NCBI GenBank assembly: GCA_035079385.1
Contig: JAVHKY010000010.1
Coordinates: 186,001 to 250,000, forward strand
Source: Aspidiotus rigidus
Lineage: Eukaryota > Arthropoda > Insecta > Hemiptera > Diaspididae
Direction of reading: 5' to 3'
DNA length: 64,000 nt
In this document: positions 50,001-60,200 of the stretch, piece by piece
Layout: each line of letters opens with the position of its first letter
Position numbering within the stretch: position 1 is the first letter of the stretch
Made by a program: the position numbers and the translations under genes
The notes under the pieces: model-generated
What the model saw: only the letters and a program-made list of their open reading frames with translations
The model's database searches: none
Told to the model about the DNA's origin: nothing

Positions 50001-52844
50001 AGATTTTTCCACATTCCTTTTTATTTTAGTAGTTTTTTTCCTTGATGAATAAACCAATTTTTGAAAAGGCGCTCAAAATTCAGCGTTCTAGGCACGCGCC
50101 TATGTTGCCTAAGCCTAAATCCGGGCCTGGATTCTCGTCAGAATACAAAGGGAACAATTTGATATTCCAAAAACAAGAAATAAATACGGGACCAAAAGGA
50201 CATACTTAAAATTTGGGAGTTCTCAAGTGTTCAAAAATGTATCTTACTTTCAATTTTTATTTCTTCTTTTGAAACACCAATGAGTGACCGAAACGTTCCT
50301 CATGTATTCTTATGGGATCTTGAGTGACGGCTGGTACGAAGTCGTAGCGAGTAGCCTGTTCAATATGTCACGGAGGAAAGGACCATTAATTTCTGGAGTT
50401 GGTTTTAGGAAGCGCTCCGAGGGGGACCAAAACTTACTCAACATCTCCCTATCAGTAACTTGAAGTGTTTCTACAAATTCAGGGTGTCTACTGAAAGGAA
50501 ATTCTGAAAATACTTGACATTTACTTGACCTTTTTTGAAAATAAGCATTTTGACGAGCAGAAAAAAAAAAAAAAAAAAAAAAAACCCTCACGGGTTCTTC
50601 AACAAAGTTAACCGAGGGGTTGCAGGGTACCTGTTTTATGGGGCAAGTGGGACCTGAAAAATGTAGATTGTGGCGTCACAAGGCTGACCTATAAAGTCAT
50701 CAAATCGTGACGTCACAGTCCTGGACTTTGTAGCTACACATAAAATGAAGGGAACTTGGAAAAAACTGATGACGTCATCAGATTGTGGCGTCACAGTACC
50801 GGACTTTGGCAATATATATTAGGAAGGGAACTTGAAAAAAATTGATCTATGACATCATCAGATTGTGACGTCAAACGGCTGACCTATGACGTTATCAAAC
50901 AGCGACGTCGCAGGCCCCCGCCCCGTCCACAAGCTGTATATGATAGAAGATGTCGAGCTCCGAGCTTTGCCGGCTGGCCGGTGGACGTTTTTTTCCGAAA
51001 AACCTCAATAAAACAGGTTCTCCGTTACAAAAAAGTCAAATCTGTTAAAAATACTGTTTAAACAGGCATCCTGTCGGGAAGGGGAGGGGGGGGGGTCTAG
51101 AAAAAACGTTCGCTGTCCAGCAAAGCTCGGAGCTCGGCAATTTTTCACGTCTTCTCCTATCATGTGTAGCTTGGGGGCAAGGCATTTGACGTCACAGCTT
51201 TGACGACGAAGGTCAGCCTTGTGACGTCACAATCTGATGACGTCATAGATCAGTCTTTTTTTCAAGTTTCTTCTTTTTATATATAGCTCCAAAATTCAGC
51301 CAGTCCCCATCCTATCATATATATTATAGCTTGGGGGCGGGCCCTGTGACGTCACAATCTACATTTTTCACATCCCAGGTGCCCCAAAAAGAGGTTCCCT
51401 GCCACCCCTCGTTCAACTCCGTTAAGAAACCCGTTTCATTTTTTGGCTTTTTTCAAAAGTTTTTGTCGTTTTCATCATCTTTACTTGACCTTTTATGAAG
51501 ATACTTGACTTTTACTTGATTTCCTTGACTTACTTGACCGATAGACACCCTGAAATTTAATACGTTAATAGATTTTGAATATCATTATTCAACTTCCGTG
51601 TACTTGAATGTTGTACCGTTCACAGGGCAGGGTCTATTTTGAACGTTGATCATCTCAGTCACTATAAATTTTTGGTTCAGATCTATAATTATCACAGTAC
51701 AAGTTGATCTTCGATCATGAATAATAATTGAGGACCAGCTGCGCGTCGTCAAAAAACGGGAACGACTTTTAGGCAACCAGACATACTCCATGGCATGGCC
51801 AAAACCTAATGCTATCATACAACCAAGGTGCATTGACTACTGCCTCTTCCCTGCTGGTTATGGAGCATTCTTCTTTGTGTGATAATGAGAGCGTTCACCG
51901 TTAGTCACAGATTCCAAATCTGTCAAAAAATGTGTGCAATCTGCTTGCTTAATTTTCTTCGTCCTTTGTTTACTTTTGTTTAAGCTGCGATTTCCCACAA
52001 GAGAAATTAGCCTTCGAGAAATTAATCAATATTTAAACAATGAGCCACAAATAAGAAACCAGGAGTTTGTTTCCACAAATTAAGATCCTTCATGACGACA
52101 GAAATGAACCTCCGGTTCCTCATTCATGACCTACATTGGAAAGATTGATCAATTTGTAAAACACTAATACTTCTTATGGGAAATTGCATGAAGAAAATTC
52201 AGCAAGAAGAATAATATATACTTCTTGCGCGTATTTTTCAACGAATTTGACGCTGATGATGTGAAGGAAAATGCTCCCATTGCGACCACAATTTAGTCAA
52301 AGTAGCCTACCTCAGTTCCTTCATCAAGTGGACCAAAGCTTTTCGCCGTTAGCCGAGGAATTTTTGGTCGAAATTACCAAGCCGTTGGCCAGCCAACAAG
52401 ACTGGTTTAGTTGTTAGATCAATTTAAAGGATTAGTTTTCAGCCAATAAATTTTAAAAGAATTCTCTCCAGGGTTACTATAAAGCTTCATTAGTTATTCC
52501 TGGTCCTAAAACCTGCAAGAGTTTGATTTTGAAAAACTTGGCGAGACCGCGAACATCAACCGTTGAACTCCATATACACAACATCATTTTTGGCTCATTG
52601 CAATTCAACACCAGTGCACAATAAAACACAAATTCGCAGAAATGATATAAAAATTATTAAAGCAAGAAAGAACGATACTTACTCGTACCTCAAAGATGCC
52701 GAGGAACCGATCCAACTTGCCAGTTACACCGGCTTCCTCGATAACTTCCCTCACTGCAGTAACACTGGAGTCTTCTTCTGGCTCAACTCCGCCGCCGGGA
52801 AAAATCCACTGATCCGGTCTCTTCGACGAAGTCACCATCAGAAC
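32678..52844 (-). CDS. Aps: Diphosphoinositol polyphosphate phosphohydrolase (Nudix, Aps/DIPP family), last three coding exons
   Basis: A cytosolic Nudix enzyme that removes the beta-phosphate from inositol pyrophosphates and can cleave diadenosine polyphosphates. Minus-strand exons are 52844-52689, 48391-48307 and 32799-32678, separated by introns of 4.3 and 15.5 kb. Frames agree (phase 0, then phase 1), and together they give about 120 residues to a stop codon. The first visible exon carries the substrate loop WIFPGGGVEPEED and the Nudix box with GGGVEPEE, REVIEEAGV, all metal-binding residues present. The next has NIERKHRTEVFVM and EWEDSIRI; the last has RKWFTVEEALKHL and HKPVQ. All match known insect and vertebrate members. 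The first coding exon (about 30 residues, normally including YDxDGYRRRAACIC) was not found up to 64 kb, so it may lie outside the window or be missed. The introns hold most of the transposon debris in this window. Confidence 0.92.
34372..34605 (+). repeat. Dispersed repeat, copy 1 of 2
   Basis: The segment beginning AAGATTGGTTCCGGTTCAG and containing GACAAAGTCCCAATT and AAGCCAAAAACCAAAGC recurs, diverged, at 36.7-37.2 kb in the same orientation. It does not resemble a coding region. Confidence 0.6.
35299..35580. mobile_element. Small inverted-repeat element (possible MITE)
   Basis: GCATGGCAAACAAAA near 35313-35327 is mirrored by TTTTGTTTGCCATGC near 35557-35571, with weaker flanking pairing (GTGCAATCA against TGAGTGCA). 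The interior is T-rich. No clear target duplication. Confidence 0.5.
36708..37190 (+). repeat. Dispersed repeat, copy 2, interrupted by about 180 bases
   Basis: It matches the 34.4-kb copy up to GTCGTAAGTTTAA near 36955. A 180-base stretch with two poly-A runs then intervenes, after which the homology resumes as GAGTTTGAGCCAAAAGCC near 37140. The interruption may be an insertion or a local rearrangement. Confidence 0.5.
37530..38360 (+). repeat. Five-unit interspersed repeat array with palindromic core
   Basis: Five diverged units lie in one orientation, with cores ending near 37582, 37793, 37953, 38177 and 38310. Each reads roughly CGCGTCAGAT, TTTTTCATCATCA, a core AGTAGCAAATACTCT, then ATCATCACGTAYGAT. 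In units 2, 4 and 5 the core is the perfect palindrome AGAGTAGCAAATACTCT; in units 1 and 3 it is preceded by CAGTAGTAGC. The unit types alternate B-type and A-type over the first four, and spacing varies from about 135 to 220 bases. A poly-A run (about 38033-38068) splits the array. Confidence 0.75.
39420..39661 (+). mobile_element. Probable LTR-retrotransposon integrase C-terminal fragment
   Basis: The frame ending at 39661 contains a long basic, tyrosine-rich part and then HYQMDLNGKEDRVSFDKLKL. This resembles the end of Gypsy-type integrases, where a G(R/K)xxxVSxDRLKPA motif is usual. No upstream polymerase or LTR was recognised, so only a fragment remains. Confidence 0.4.
39781..40260 (+). 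other. Unassigned open frame downstream of the integrase-like fragment
   Basis: A stop-free frame of about 160 codons reads through SDHPVAIFVSDHPLTAQSF and TDPYPYSSDEWSINRSELF into the left arm of the fold-back element. A second frame is also open over 39758-40162, which lowers confidence that either is coding. It could be a remnant of the preceding element or chance. Confidence 0.25.
40168..40520. mobile_element. Fold-back (long inverted repeat) element, about 150-base arms
   Basis: The two halves are near-complete reverse complements: ACACAACT at 40168 faces AGTTGTGT ending at 40520, GAAGAGGTCAAGAACG at about 40194 faces its complement at about 40480, and 40295-40316 pairs exactly with 40361-40382 (22 bases around CCGCGGCTCG). 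Only about 44 bases separate the perfect inner arms. No transposase is present, so this is a non-autonomous element. Confidence 0.8.
40690..41169 (+). mobile_element. LINE 3' fragment: end of RNase H and zinc-knuckle region
   Basis: DHDAADRAAKNAT near 40697 matches the end of a retroelement RNase H. After a stop and a frame change near 40910, VVLTRLRIGRTRITHSYLI leads to a CxxC...H...C cluster (SCLYCEEE, VKHFFSCP). This is the usual C-terminus of I- or Jockey-type non-LTR elements. Inactive. Confidence 0.8.
42797..42945 (+). repeat. Imperfect direct repeat (two copies of about 37 bases)
   Basis: AACAATTTTTGGCAGCATTC near 42800-42820 (followed by GTCCCGACTGAC) recurs as TACAATTTTTGGTAGCATTT (then GTTCCGACCGAC) near 42912-42945. 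Nothing else marks it as a known element. Confidence 0.5.
43505..44160 (+). mobile_element. R1-clade non-LTR retrotransposon 3' fragment, copy 1
   Basis: The translation gives LGGPREAKRTIMSTASSILL and YGNPVWADSM, then in another frame LRAALRCVSAYCAAS and LDEWMNRNPGQLNFYLTQ. These are hallmarks of the end of R1-type reverse transcriptases. A degraded cysteine/histidine motif (TLFECDAWMRERDKL) follows. At least one stop and one frame change are visible. It inserts into a Pol II intron rather than rDNA, so it belongs to a non-rDNA R1-like family. Confidence 0.8.
45540..46115 (+). mobile_element. R1-clade non-LTR retrotransposon 3' fragment, copy 2
   Basis: A second, more decayed copy of the same family: EARRTIMMSTVLSILLYGAP, LRYVGAHCAVSF, then WMNRDLGELNFHLSGHGCF and a CLHC-type motif near 46005. 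Stops lie after YGAPT and elsewhere. It is in the same orientation as the copy 2 kb upstream. Confidence 0.78.
48307..48391 (-). CDS. Aps: Aps/DIPP exon after the Nudix box
   Basis: 85 bases behind a TTGTTACAG acceptor and before an ATAG|GTAAGT donor, giving NIERKHRTEVFVMVVTEEL and PEWEDSIRI. It is in phase with the neighbours and corresponds to the ENQDRKHRT...EDS part of vertebrate DIPPs. Confidence 0.92.
49536..49679. mobile_element. Hairpin MITE with about 70-base arms
   Basis: AATTGTGACCTGCGATGAG at 49536 is mirrored by CTTATCGCAGGTCACAATT ending at 49679. The arms pair through AAAAGGATGCTCATTGCCC and more loosely to a centre near 49607. There is almost no loop. Confidence 0.8.
49945..50129. 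mobile_element. hAT-like MITE with perfect 8-base target duplication
   Basis: The element begins CAGGGCCGGATTTA and ends TAAATCCGGGCCTG. It is flanked on both sides by GATTCTCG (49937-49944 and 50130-50137), an exact 8-base duplication as made by hAT transposases. The interior (185 bases total) has no coding capacity and its arms stay similar inward (CGCCCCTAGGCA against TTGCCTAAGCC). Confidence 0.9.
50480..51552. mobile_element. Composite inverted-repeat element with TGACGTCA-rich interior
   Basis: The outer ends are CAGGGTGTCTA (50480) and TAGACACCCTG (ending 51552), with TACTTGAC-type subrepeats just inside both. Within these, a second inverted pair runs from about 50589 (ACGGGTTCTTCAAC) to about 51434 (GTTAAGAAACCCGT). 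The inner part consists of diverged units with seven perfect TGACGTCA palindromes. CAGGG termini suggest a hAT-type origin, but I could not confirm an 8-base duplication. No transposase. Confidence 0.75.
52689..52844 (-). CDS. Aps: Aps/DIPP exon with Nudix box
   Basis: 52 codons from VLMVTSSKRPDQW to RFLGIFE, between a TTTTGCCAG acceptor and a GAG|GTACGA donor, both phase 0. It contains the full Nudix signature (GxxxxxExxxxxxxREUxEExGU). Confidence 0.93.
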
Positions 52845-55069
52845 CTGGCAAAATACAGAAAAATAAAATCATTTAGATGAATCATATTCATTCCAAGTAC
52901 ACAGGGTTATCGTACTCATACCATTGCTCACTTTTATTATTATAAATTAAAACATTATGTCGACGCATAGAATACACGAGCGTAAATTAAATTGCACTTC
53001 GCCACTTTGTAAGCAGAAAAATTGCCAACATTTTTTTTTTTTTTTTCACTCCTTTGTGGGCTGATTTTACATTCGCTTAAGTACTTACGCCCTCGCTGAC
53101 CTTGTACAGACTAAAGTCGTTCTAAAGTGAATAAATTTGAAGGATTTGCGAGGCACCTGTTGTGAGACAAACTTTCTTACTCAATTGCGAACCGTAGAGA
53201 ACGCTACCACAGATATCGATTTTGTAAAACTAATTCTATGAATCCTCGCAATTGTAGAGAACGTCAACCCCAAACCAAAAGGATTTCACTTTCCTAATTC
53301 GCGCATGTGAGCTCTGCCGGGAGCGCTACCGAGCATTACCTACTTAGATAGATGAAAACGTGATACGGACCATTCATGTAATACAGCGAATTTCCGTATC
53401 ATTTCACTTTTTTCTCAAGAAACTCAAGTGAAGACCTACTCAGGGAACATTAAAAACCAGTGAAATGGACCTCACTCCATCTTTTGTATACCTCAAGGAG
53501 AACAAAGCTTCTGAAAATCATCACTCATTGTATTTGGATGGAGCGATTTTCTTCATCATATTTTCGTCCATGTGCTTGGTAGCGCTCCTGGTGGAGTTCA
53601 CATACGCGAATACAATCTAGTCACTCAAATTCCTCCTAATACACGAATATCTCCAACGGAATAAGTGATATCGATTTATTATAATATTCGAGTTAGGTAG
53701 GTAAACTTAGTATATTGTACAGGTTATATATTTCGTCGAATGTTTTTCGAACACGAATTCTTTACTCGGTATATGCCAACTTGGCAAAACCTTGAAAACC
53801 ACTACTGACAGAATGATTATAATGTATTTGTACCTGTACACGATACACGTACATCGTCTCTATCACCTTTATCAATATTCATATCGAATGAACTTTCAAC
53901 GCATTAAAACCTACCAACTATTCCACGAAATTGTACCGTCCGTTTTCAACATCGTGAAATGAACGTAGGTACTCGAATCTATTCTGACAAGAATGTTGTT
54001 TCCGAAAATTCGGGGAGAAATTGGAATCCGCGGCGATATACTGCAAGAATATACAGAGTTCATCGACTCGGGCGCACAGTTTTGTTGTAGGACGTAGGGC
54101 GCAACCACAATTTTAAAACGCTTACTAACAGCGTGGGTCGAGTAACATTTCTCTCGTGGCAAAAATGTTCGTATTTGTCCGATGCGGTCTTTCTCCACAT
54201 TGTCGACACCTAATTCAGCAAAATATAAGAAAGCGTGAAAAAGTAATCCGTTGAAACCCCCTATCCCTCGCCTGTGGACGAGGTACAGATTGTCGTACGT
54301 GATAATTCAATTCCTACAGATGGTGATGCATATTGACGTTTATCCTCATGCGAGAACAGAGCAAATAGAAATCTCATGCAGTTCGACTGCACAAAAAATG
54401 CGACGAGAGATGCTCGTAGAAAGTAATGATCTCGCACCAGTATGATCGAGATTTCGATTACATAGAATAATATGAGAACAGCGTTCCCTTTTCTACTTGT
54501 CATTCAAAAGCTAATTGGAAAAACCGTTGAGTTGAAAACTGAACAAATTCTCTCCAGAATTATTATTATAAATTTTAGTTTGTATCTTGTGACGTCAAAA
54601 AACTCTACGCATGCTGAATAATTTCTTTTCATCCGGAGCATACGTGGTAATCTCAATAATTTGAGCATTACACAAACGATTTTCTCAATTGACTCATCAC
54701 AAGGTGTGTCTACCAAATTCAAATTGAAAATATTGGACTTTTATGGGGCTCTCAAGGGGTGTTCTACAAAACCAGCATTCTAGTGGTGTAGCGGACAGGG
54801 GTCGATGATGTCCGGACCTCCTCTGAACTTGAAAATTTGCCTTGAAATATCATCAAAATTACAGAAAAAAAAATCCTGCTCAACCTAGGAATGCAAATTC
54901 TAATTTTTTTAGTGAGTCTATTGGATTTATAGAGGCGGTAAGCACCCAACATCACATCTACGCTTCAAGGGACCCACACTTGTGAAAGGGCGAAGAGAAA
55001 ATTCGTCTATACGGTTTGACAATCTACAAAATACCACGTGTACTACAACCTAAAAACGACAACCCAACG
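52845..55069. other. Non-genic stretch upstream of the Aps/DIPP Nudix exon
   Basis: If the missing first exon lies beyond 64 kb this is intron; otherwise it is intron plus promoter. I searched the minus strand for the conserved first-exon text by eye and did not find it. Nothing else recognised. Confidence 0.45.
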
Positions 55070-57222
55070 AAGTTGAACGAGGAAGGCGGGGAATCTGTTC
55101 TATGGTTTGAATTGGAATCTTAAAGAGTCTCAAGTTTTTGTGAGTCTCTTGTATCATGGTGTATATAGTCTGAAAGTGACAATCTTTCTAAGTCTCTTTT
55201 CTATCATATATTTTAGCTCGAGAGTCAAAATTTTCTTCGAAGTCCAAATTCTTCCAAGCTCCTTTCCTATCATAATTAAGACTCGAGAGTCGAAATTATT
55301 TCAAGTTCTCCTCCCATCATATACTATGGCTCAAAAGTCAAAATTTCTCGAACTAAAAAGTCTAAACATTTCCAAGTTCAAATTCTTTATTGGAGTACGT
55401 CACTGTTGGTACACGACGTTTGGCAAATTTTTCAAAAAAACCCTCATAGAACAGGTTCCCTGTTAGAAAAATATTCTGGTGGAGCCAAATAAATAAAGAT
55501 CATTTTTAATGTCTTTTTATAGTTGCTCGATCCAGCCATCAGTCAAGACAAAGGAACACTAAAGACATCATTTGTGACGTCATCAACCTCTGTGACATCT
55601 AGTATACACATTTTAAGCTAACGAACTCAGTCGCCACGCTTATTTGCCCTCCTTCTTGGTCTGGTATAATAAACTAACTCTTCTGAATCAAGTCAAAGAT
55701 TCCTCGTCCTTGCAGATTTTTTAGGAAGGAAGATCAACTTAAAGTTGAATTAACAGACTTCCACTAGATGACTGGAAGGCCAATGCCGGTGAAGACATTA
55801 AAAATTGGAAACCTAATCCTAAATGGGCAAATTTTCAATGGCAAATAAAGGCACAAAAAAGACATCTACTAGTTTAAACCGCCTTGTGACGTCATCAACA
55901 ATATATTCCTCTTGTTTTCTTTTTTGAACTGCAGATTGCTGGATTAAGTTGCAAGTAGACTGCGTACTACAGGGCATAGACCTAAACAAGTCTAGTGTGA
56001 TGGGCAACTTGGCCTAGCAGATTTCCAATAGTGGCCTAGTTTAAAGTTGGTATAACCTAATTTAAAATATAAAAAGAAGTTGCAAACTAGCATTTCATTC
56101 AGCTTTGTTGACACCTACAACCTTGGAATTTTTTTCCATTGCTTTAGCTCGCCTAGGAAAAGGTTTGTGTGAAATGAATTCAAAGTTACAAAATCCTACA
56201 CCCTAGGAACCAAAAGATGGAAAGTCTGTATCATTAATTTCCATTTTTGTCCTATTTATGGAAAATTGATTGTGTTGGGCAATAAGTCTTGGAAAATGGT
56301 TCCTTTCTAGGTTCAGTACAAAAAAATTTCCATGGTAATTGACAAGGAACCTGTTTTATCGTTTTTTTTTTTTTTATTTTCTTCTTTGTGGAAAAATTGT
56401 CGAAGCTTAGAGGTTTCAATTTCTCAAGTCTCCCTCCTATCTTATACTAGGTGGGGCAAAAAGATGTTACCAGTTAAATGGGAGTTTGAACTAAATTCAC
56501 TCCAGCTCAAAAATGCAAGAGGTTAGATGCACACATTAAATCTACAAAATTTGTATTTCAATTTCATCTTCAATTTGCGCCTCTACTCAACTTTCTACAA
56601 CATTTCTGAGCCGAGTTATGGACCAAAATGTGCCAAAAATTGATCCATTTGCCAAAATTCTCAAAAATTAAAAACTGTTCAAACTTCCATATTTTATCCA
56701 ATTCGAAAGTGGACTTTAACGCTGATTCCAAAAAAAATACCTAAATAACCCTATGAAGCTTGGAAGTGGCAGATTTTTCAATTTCTTATTTTGGAAGTCT
56801 TGGCAAATTGGTCAATTTTGTCACATTTTGGTCCATAACTCGGCTTAAGAAAGTCGGCTCTGGCTCAAATTAAAGATAAAATTGAGATACAAATTTGTAC
56901 ATTCAAACTATACGTCCAAGGTTTTGTGTTTTCGCACTACGACAAATTTAGCGCAAACTCCCATTTAACTGGTGACATCTTCCCTGCCTGCCCCACCCAG
57001 TATAGCTTGGGGGCGGGACTTGTGACGTTACAGTTTGATGACGTCGTAGGTTAGCCTTGCAACGTCACAATCTGATGACATCGTAGATCAGTTTTTCCAA
57101 GTTCCCCTCCTATTATGATGGAAAATTCAATGACGTCACAATCTACATTTTTCAGATCCCGGAGGCCCCAAAAAACAGGTTCGCTGCTACCGCTTGTTCA
57201 ATTCCATTGCAGAATTTGTGAG
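55070..57222. repeat. Large diverged copy of the pyrimidine-rich, TGACGTCA-bearing inverted-repeat family
   Basis: The left end (GAAGTTGAACGAGG near 55070, then GGGAATCTGTTCTAT) and right end (AACAGGTTCGCTGCTACC near 57175, then TTGTTCAATTCC) form an inverted pair, equivalent to the inner ends of the 50.6-51.4 kb element. Between are CTATCATATA, TAGCTCGAGAGTC and TTTCCAAGTTC units and several TGACGTCA sites. A separate element is inserted at 56447-57000. Internal copies of the end sequence near 55445 and 56343 suggest more than one insertion or duplication. Confidence 0.6.
56447..57000. mobile_element. Nested Tc1/mariner-like MITE (554 bases) with TATA on both sides
   Basis: The element begins CTAGGTGGGGCA and ends TGCCCCACCCAG. 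Its arms pair over most of the length, for example ACCAGTTAAATGGGAGTTTG against its complement at about 56952-56972, and GTTATGGACCAAAATGT against ACATTTTGGTCCATAAC. TATA flanks both ends (56443-56446 and 57001-57004), consistent with a TA target duplication. Removing it restores a CTCCTAT..TATAGCTTGGGGGCGG unit of the host repeat, so the insertion is younger than that repeat. Confidence 0.88.
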
Positions 57223-60200
57223 GTTTTTAGATACTATTACCCATACTATTTACTATAAAGAAAATATTCTGCTGTACACTTATTTGAGGAAGTAATAGTT
57301 GTCTTTTATTACTTCAAATTTAGAATCGTAATTGTAAAACCAAGCTAAGATGTCTAACTAAGAAAGGAAAAGGAATTTACGTTAATTTCTTGAAGATTCA
57401 ATATCAAATTAATGACAACTTTGAGCTATGAAAGAAAGTTTTAGTAATTATTCATGGCAAATTGGGAAGCATAAAATATTATTGTATTGAAAAAAATACA
57501 AATATTATGAGTAAAATCATATTTAAAATCTATGTGAGTTTGTAAAGTTTTCAACAGTAGCTTTTGAGCAATACTAGCCAAAAGAGTAGAGTGAGAGCTG
57601 CTGTCTGTATAAGATAGAATAAATAAGTGAAGATAGCACATTCCAAAAGCAGTCAGCTGGCTTGTATTCCTACATAACTCTCAACTTTTTATAATAAAAA
57701 GTTTTGACTAAACAATCCAGAGGCTTTCTTTCTTGTTTTTACAAACCAATGCATAAGTCTGCGGGAGATGCACGATTGTAAACTGAAAAGTGACAAATTG
57801 TAAATTGGAAAACAATAGACCAATAATTGGAAGGCAAAAAATATGCTTAAATTGTTAACTGGAATTTATACAAAATGTATACGGTGTAAAATTTGCATGA
57901 ACCTCAATTTGGAAAGCGTTTCACCCCCTTGGTCCTTCTTGAGGAAGAAGGGTAGGGCAGATACTTTTATGTCAAAATCCTTACCCAATAGCATTGCAAC
58001 AATACTCGTTTAGAAAGAAGTAAGAGAGAATTGTTTAGCTCAGGTACAGTAGATTTAGTTTACGCCTCATAAATTATATGCCCGATTATAGAGGGCCAAG
58101 TTTCAAGTCCAACCGAGTTAGTTCAGGCCTAGTTTAAGCATAGTTTACATAGCCTCATGTACTGTGCTACGACTGAGAAACTCAAATTTGACCTCGTAGA
58201 TTTCTGGATTGGGTCGAAGCTTTGAAATAAGTCCATCAACGAGGTGGAGAGCAACGATTTCCATTGGTGGAATGGGGTGAGATACTGGTAAAGACATTGA
58301 AAATAATTATAAAAAAATTTCTCCTTAAAATCTACCATCTGCTAAGCAGAAAAAGAAAAGCTCAACCCTTTCATATCTTCTATCGACAACCCTCATCAAC
58401 TAGGACCGTCTCTGCCTATTCATCCTCGTATAATGATCGACGAGCTCAAAAACGAAATTTCCTTCGTTTGAACACCTTTCACTAATATTATAATTAATTC
58501 TTGAACGATCGTGGTGTATCGGAGATGTGCAGTCGGTGGTAACAAGTGGACATTTATCTAGGACAAATCACTCACTCATACAATTTTTCATTATGTTCGT
58601 CTGATTTTATGAAGTGACGTGGTTCTATAATAAACTTTTGAGTGATTGGTGAAACCAAGAGAACGGTACGGAAGGCTAAGTTAATCTGCTTTCAGAGTCT
58701 ACGTAGGATTGTCTACATATTAAAGAAATTTGAGAAACTATTCTGAAGATACGGAAAAAAATGATTGATGAAAATACTTTCGGAGTAAAATCAAAGAACT
58801 TCAAAGTCAAAAGAATTTTCATCAAATTAGATCACGCCACAAAATAATCAAACTAAGCGGCGATCGCCTCATACTGAATCTAGATTGATATCATACAAGA
58901 ACAAATTATTTTAATTTTGAGATAATAATTTACGATAAGACTGCAGTTTAACTTTGAAATGGACAATTCGTCCGTTTTCACTTCGTTTATTTCAATCTCG
59001 TTTTTCAGTTTCCTCTCCTCTTTCCACGCACTATATTCACTCTCAAAAACTTGGCTTCCGGCCAAAAAGTATTCTAATGAAGAATATAAATTGTCTTTTC
59101 AGCCTATGAACTATTATTCAACGTTGATAATCATATTTCCAGTTAGTATCACCAGGATCTTTCTTTGAATACAAAAATGATGATAAATATTCCGATAAGA
59201 TTTTCAATTCGCAATCTCAATTCTTTCTTTCAGAAGAAGAAAAAAAAAAAAAGTTTGGTTAGCTACCATTTCGTTAGTTTTAGTTTGTATGGAAAATTTC
59301 TCGAATTTCATCAGTTTTTTAAAAATCTTTCAAGATGAAGATACAATCAAGCGCTGTTTGAAGATTCTAAAAATGTTTAGGATGTCATAAAATGAGGAGC
59401 GCAGCTAAAATTGGAATCAAGAAAGATCACAAGCAGATTCTAGCGCGAATAATTTTACAGGTTAAAATTTGGAAAGTTTCTTTTTCCCCTAAAATATGTG
59501 AATTTTCGGGTACAGCCTCAGTAAAGAATCATTCGGTTCATATGAAGGGACAAAAACGTTCAAGCAAAAGCCAATAATTAGCGTAAATCAAGTATTTTTA
59601 AAACTCTTTTTTACACAAAGAATTGGCCAAAATTCTAGCTGTTACTCAACTCATCATCATCTCTCAAGGAAGATCGGAAGAAACTTCAAGTACCTTACGC
59701 AGCTGCAACCAACAACCACCAAGATGTCATCGTATTCTAGCAATTTAGGTTGAAATTTTTCTCAATAATAGAATTTTCCTTCGACTTCTCGTCACATCTC
59801 AAAAACTGTTATGTCGGTTAACAATGATCAGAATTCCTCAAAATGAGGTCATTGAATTCGCTCGCTGCTAAGCAATGATCTCGGATCATAAAAAATATTG
59901 TACGAACCTAATGCAAGTCATTGAGCATATCGTGTAGACCTAAAACAGTCATTACCATACGTAGAATAATATACGCCATTAGCATAAATTGACCTATAAA
60001 TTACTTACTTAGAATTCATGTTCTTCGTTTCATTCATTTTTTTTCTATGATAATTATCGGACACGAACGATCGCGTAGAAATATGAAATGAAGCTGAAGA
60101 ATACTTCCAAAAACGATGTCTTTAGTAGCCACAACAAGGATCAATGACCCTGTACCACTTCAAAAGTGTACAAACTTGCAGACCGAAGAAAGAAAAACGG

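Noticed and set aside
53081..53110. GTAAGT donor-like site on the minus strand as end of a first DIPP exon
   Set aside because: The preceding reading frame (SLYKVSEG) does not match the family and no start context was found.
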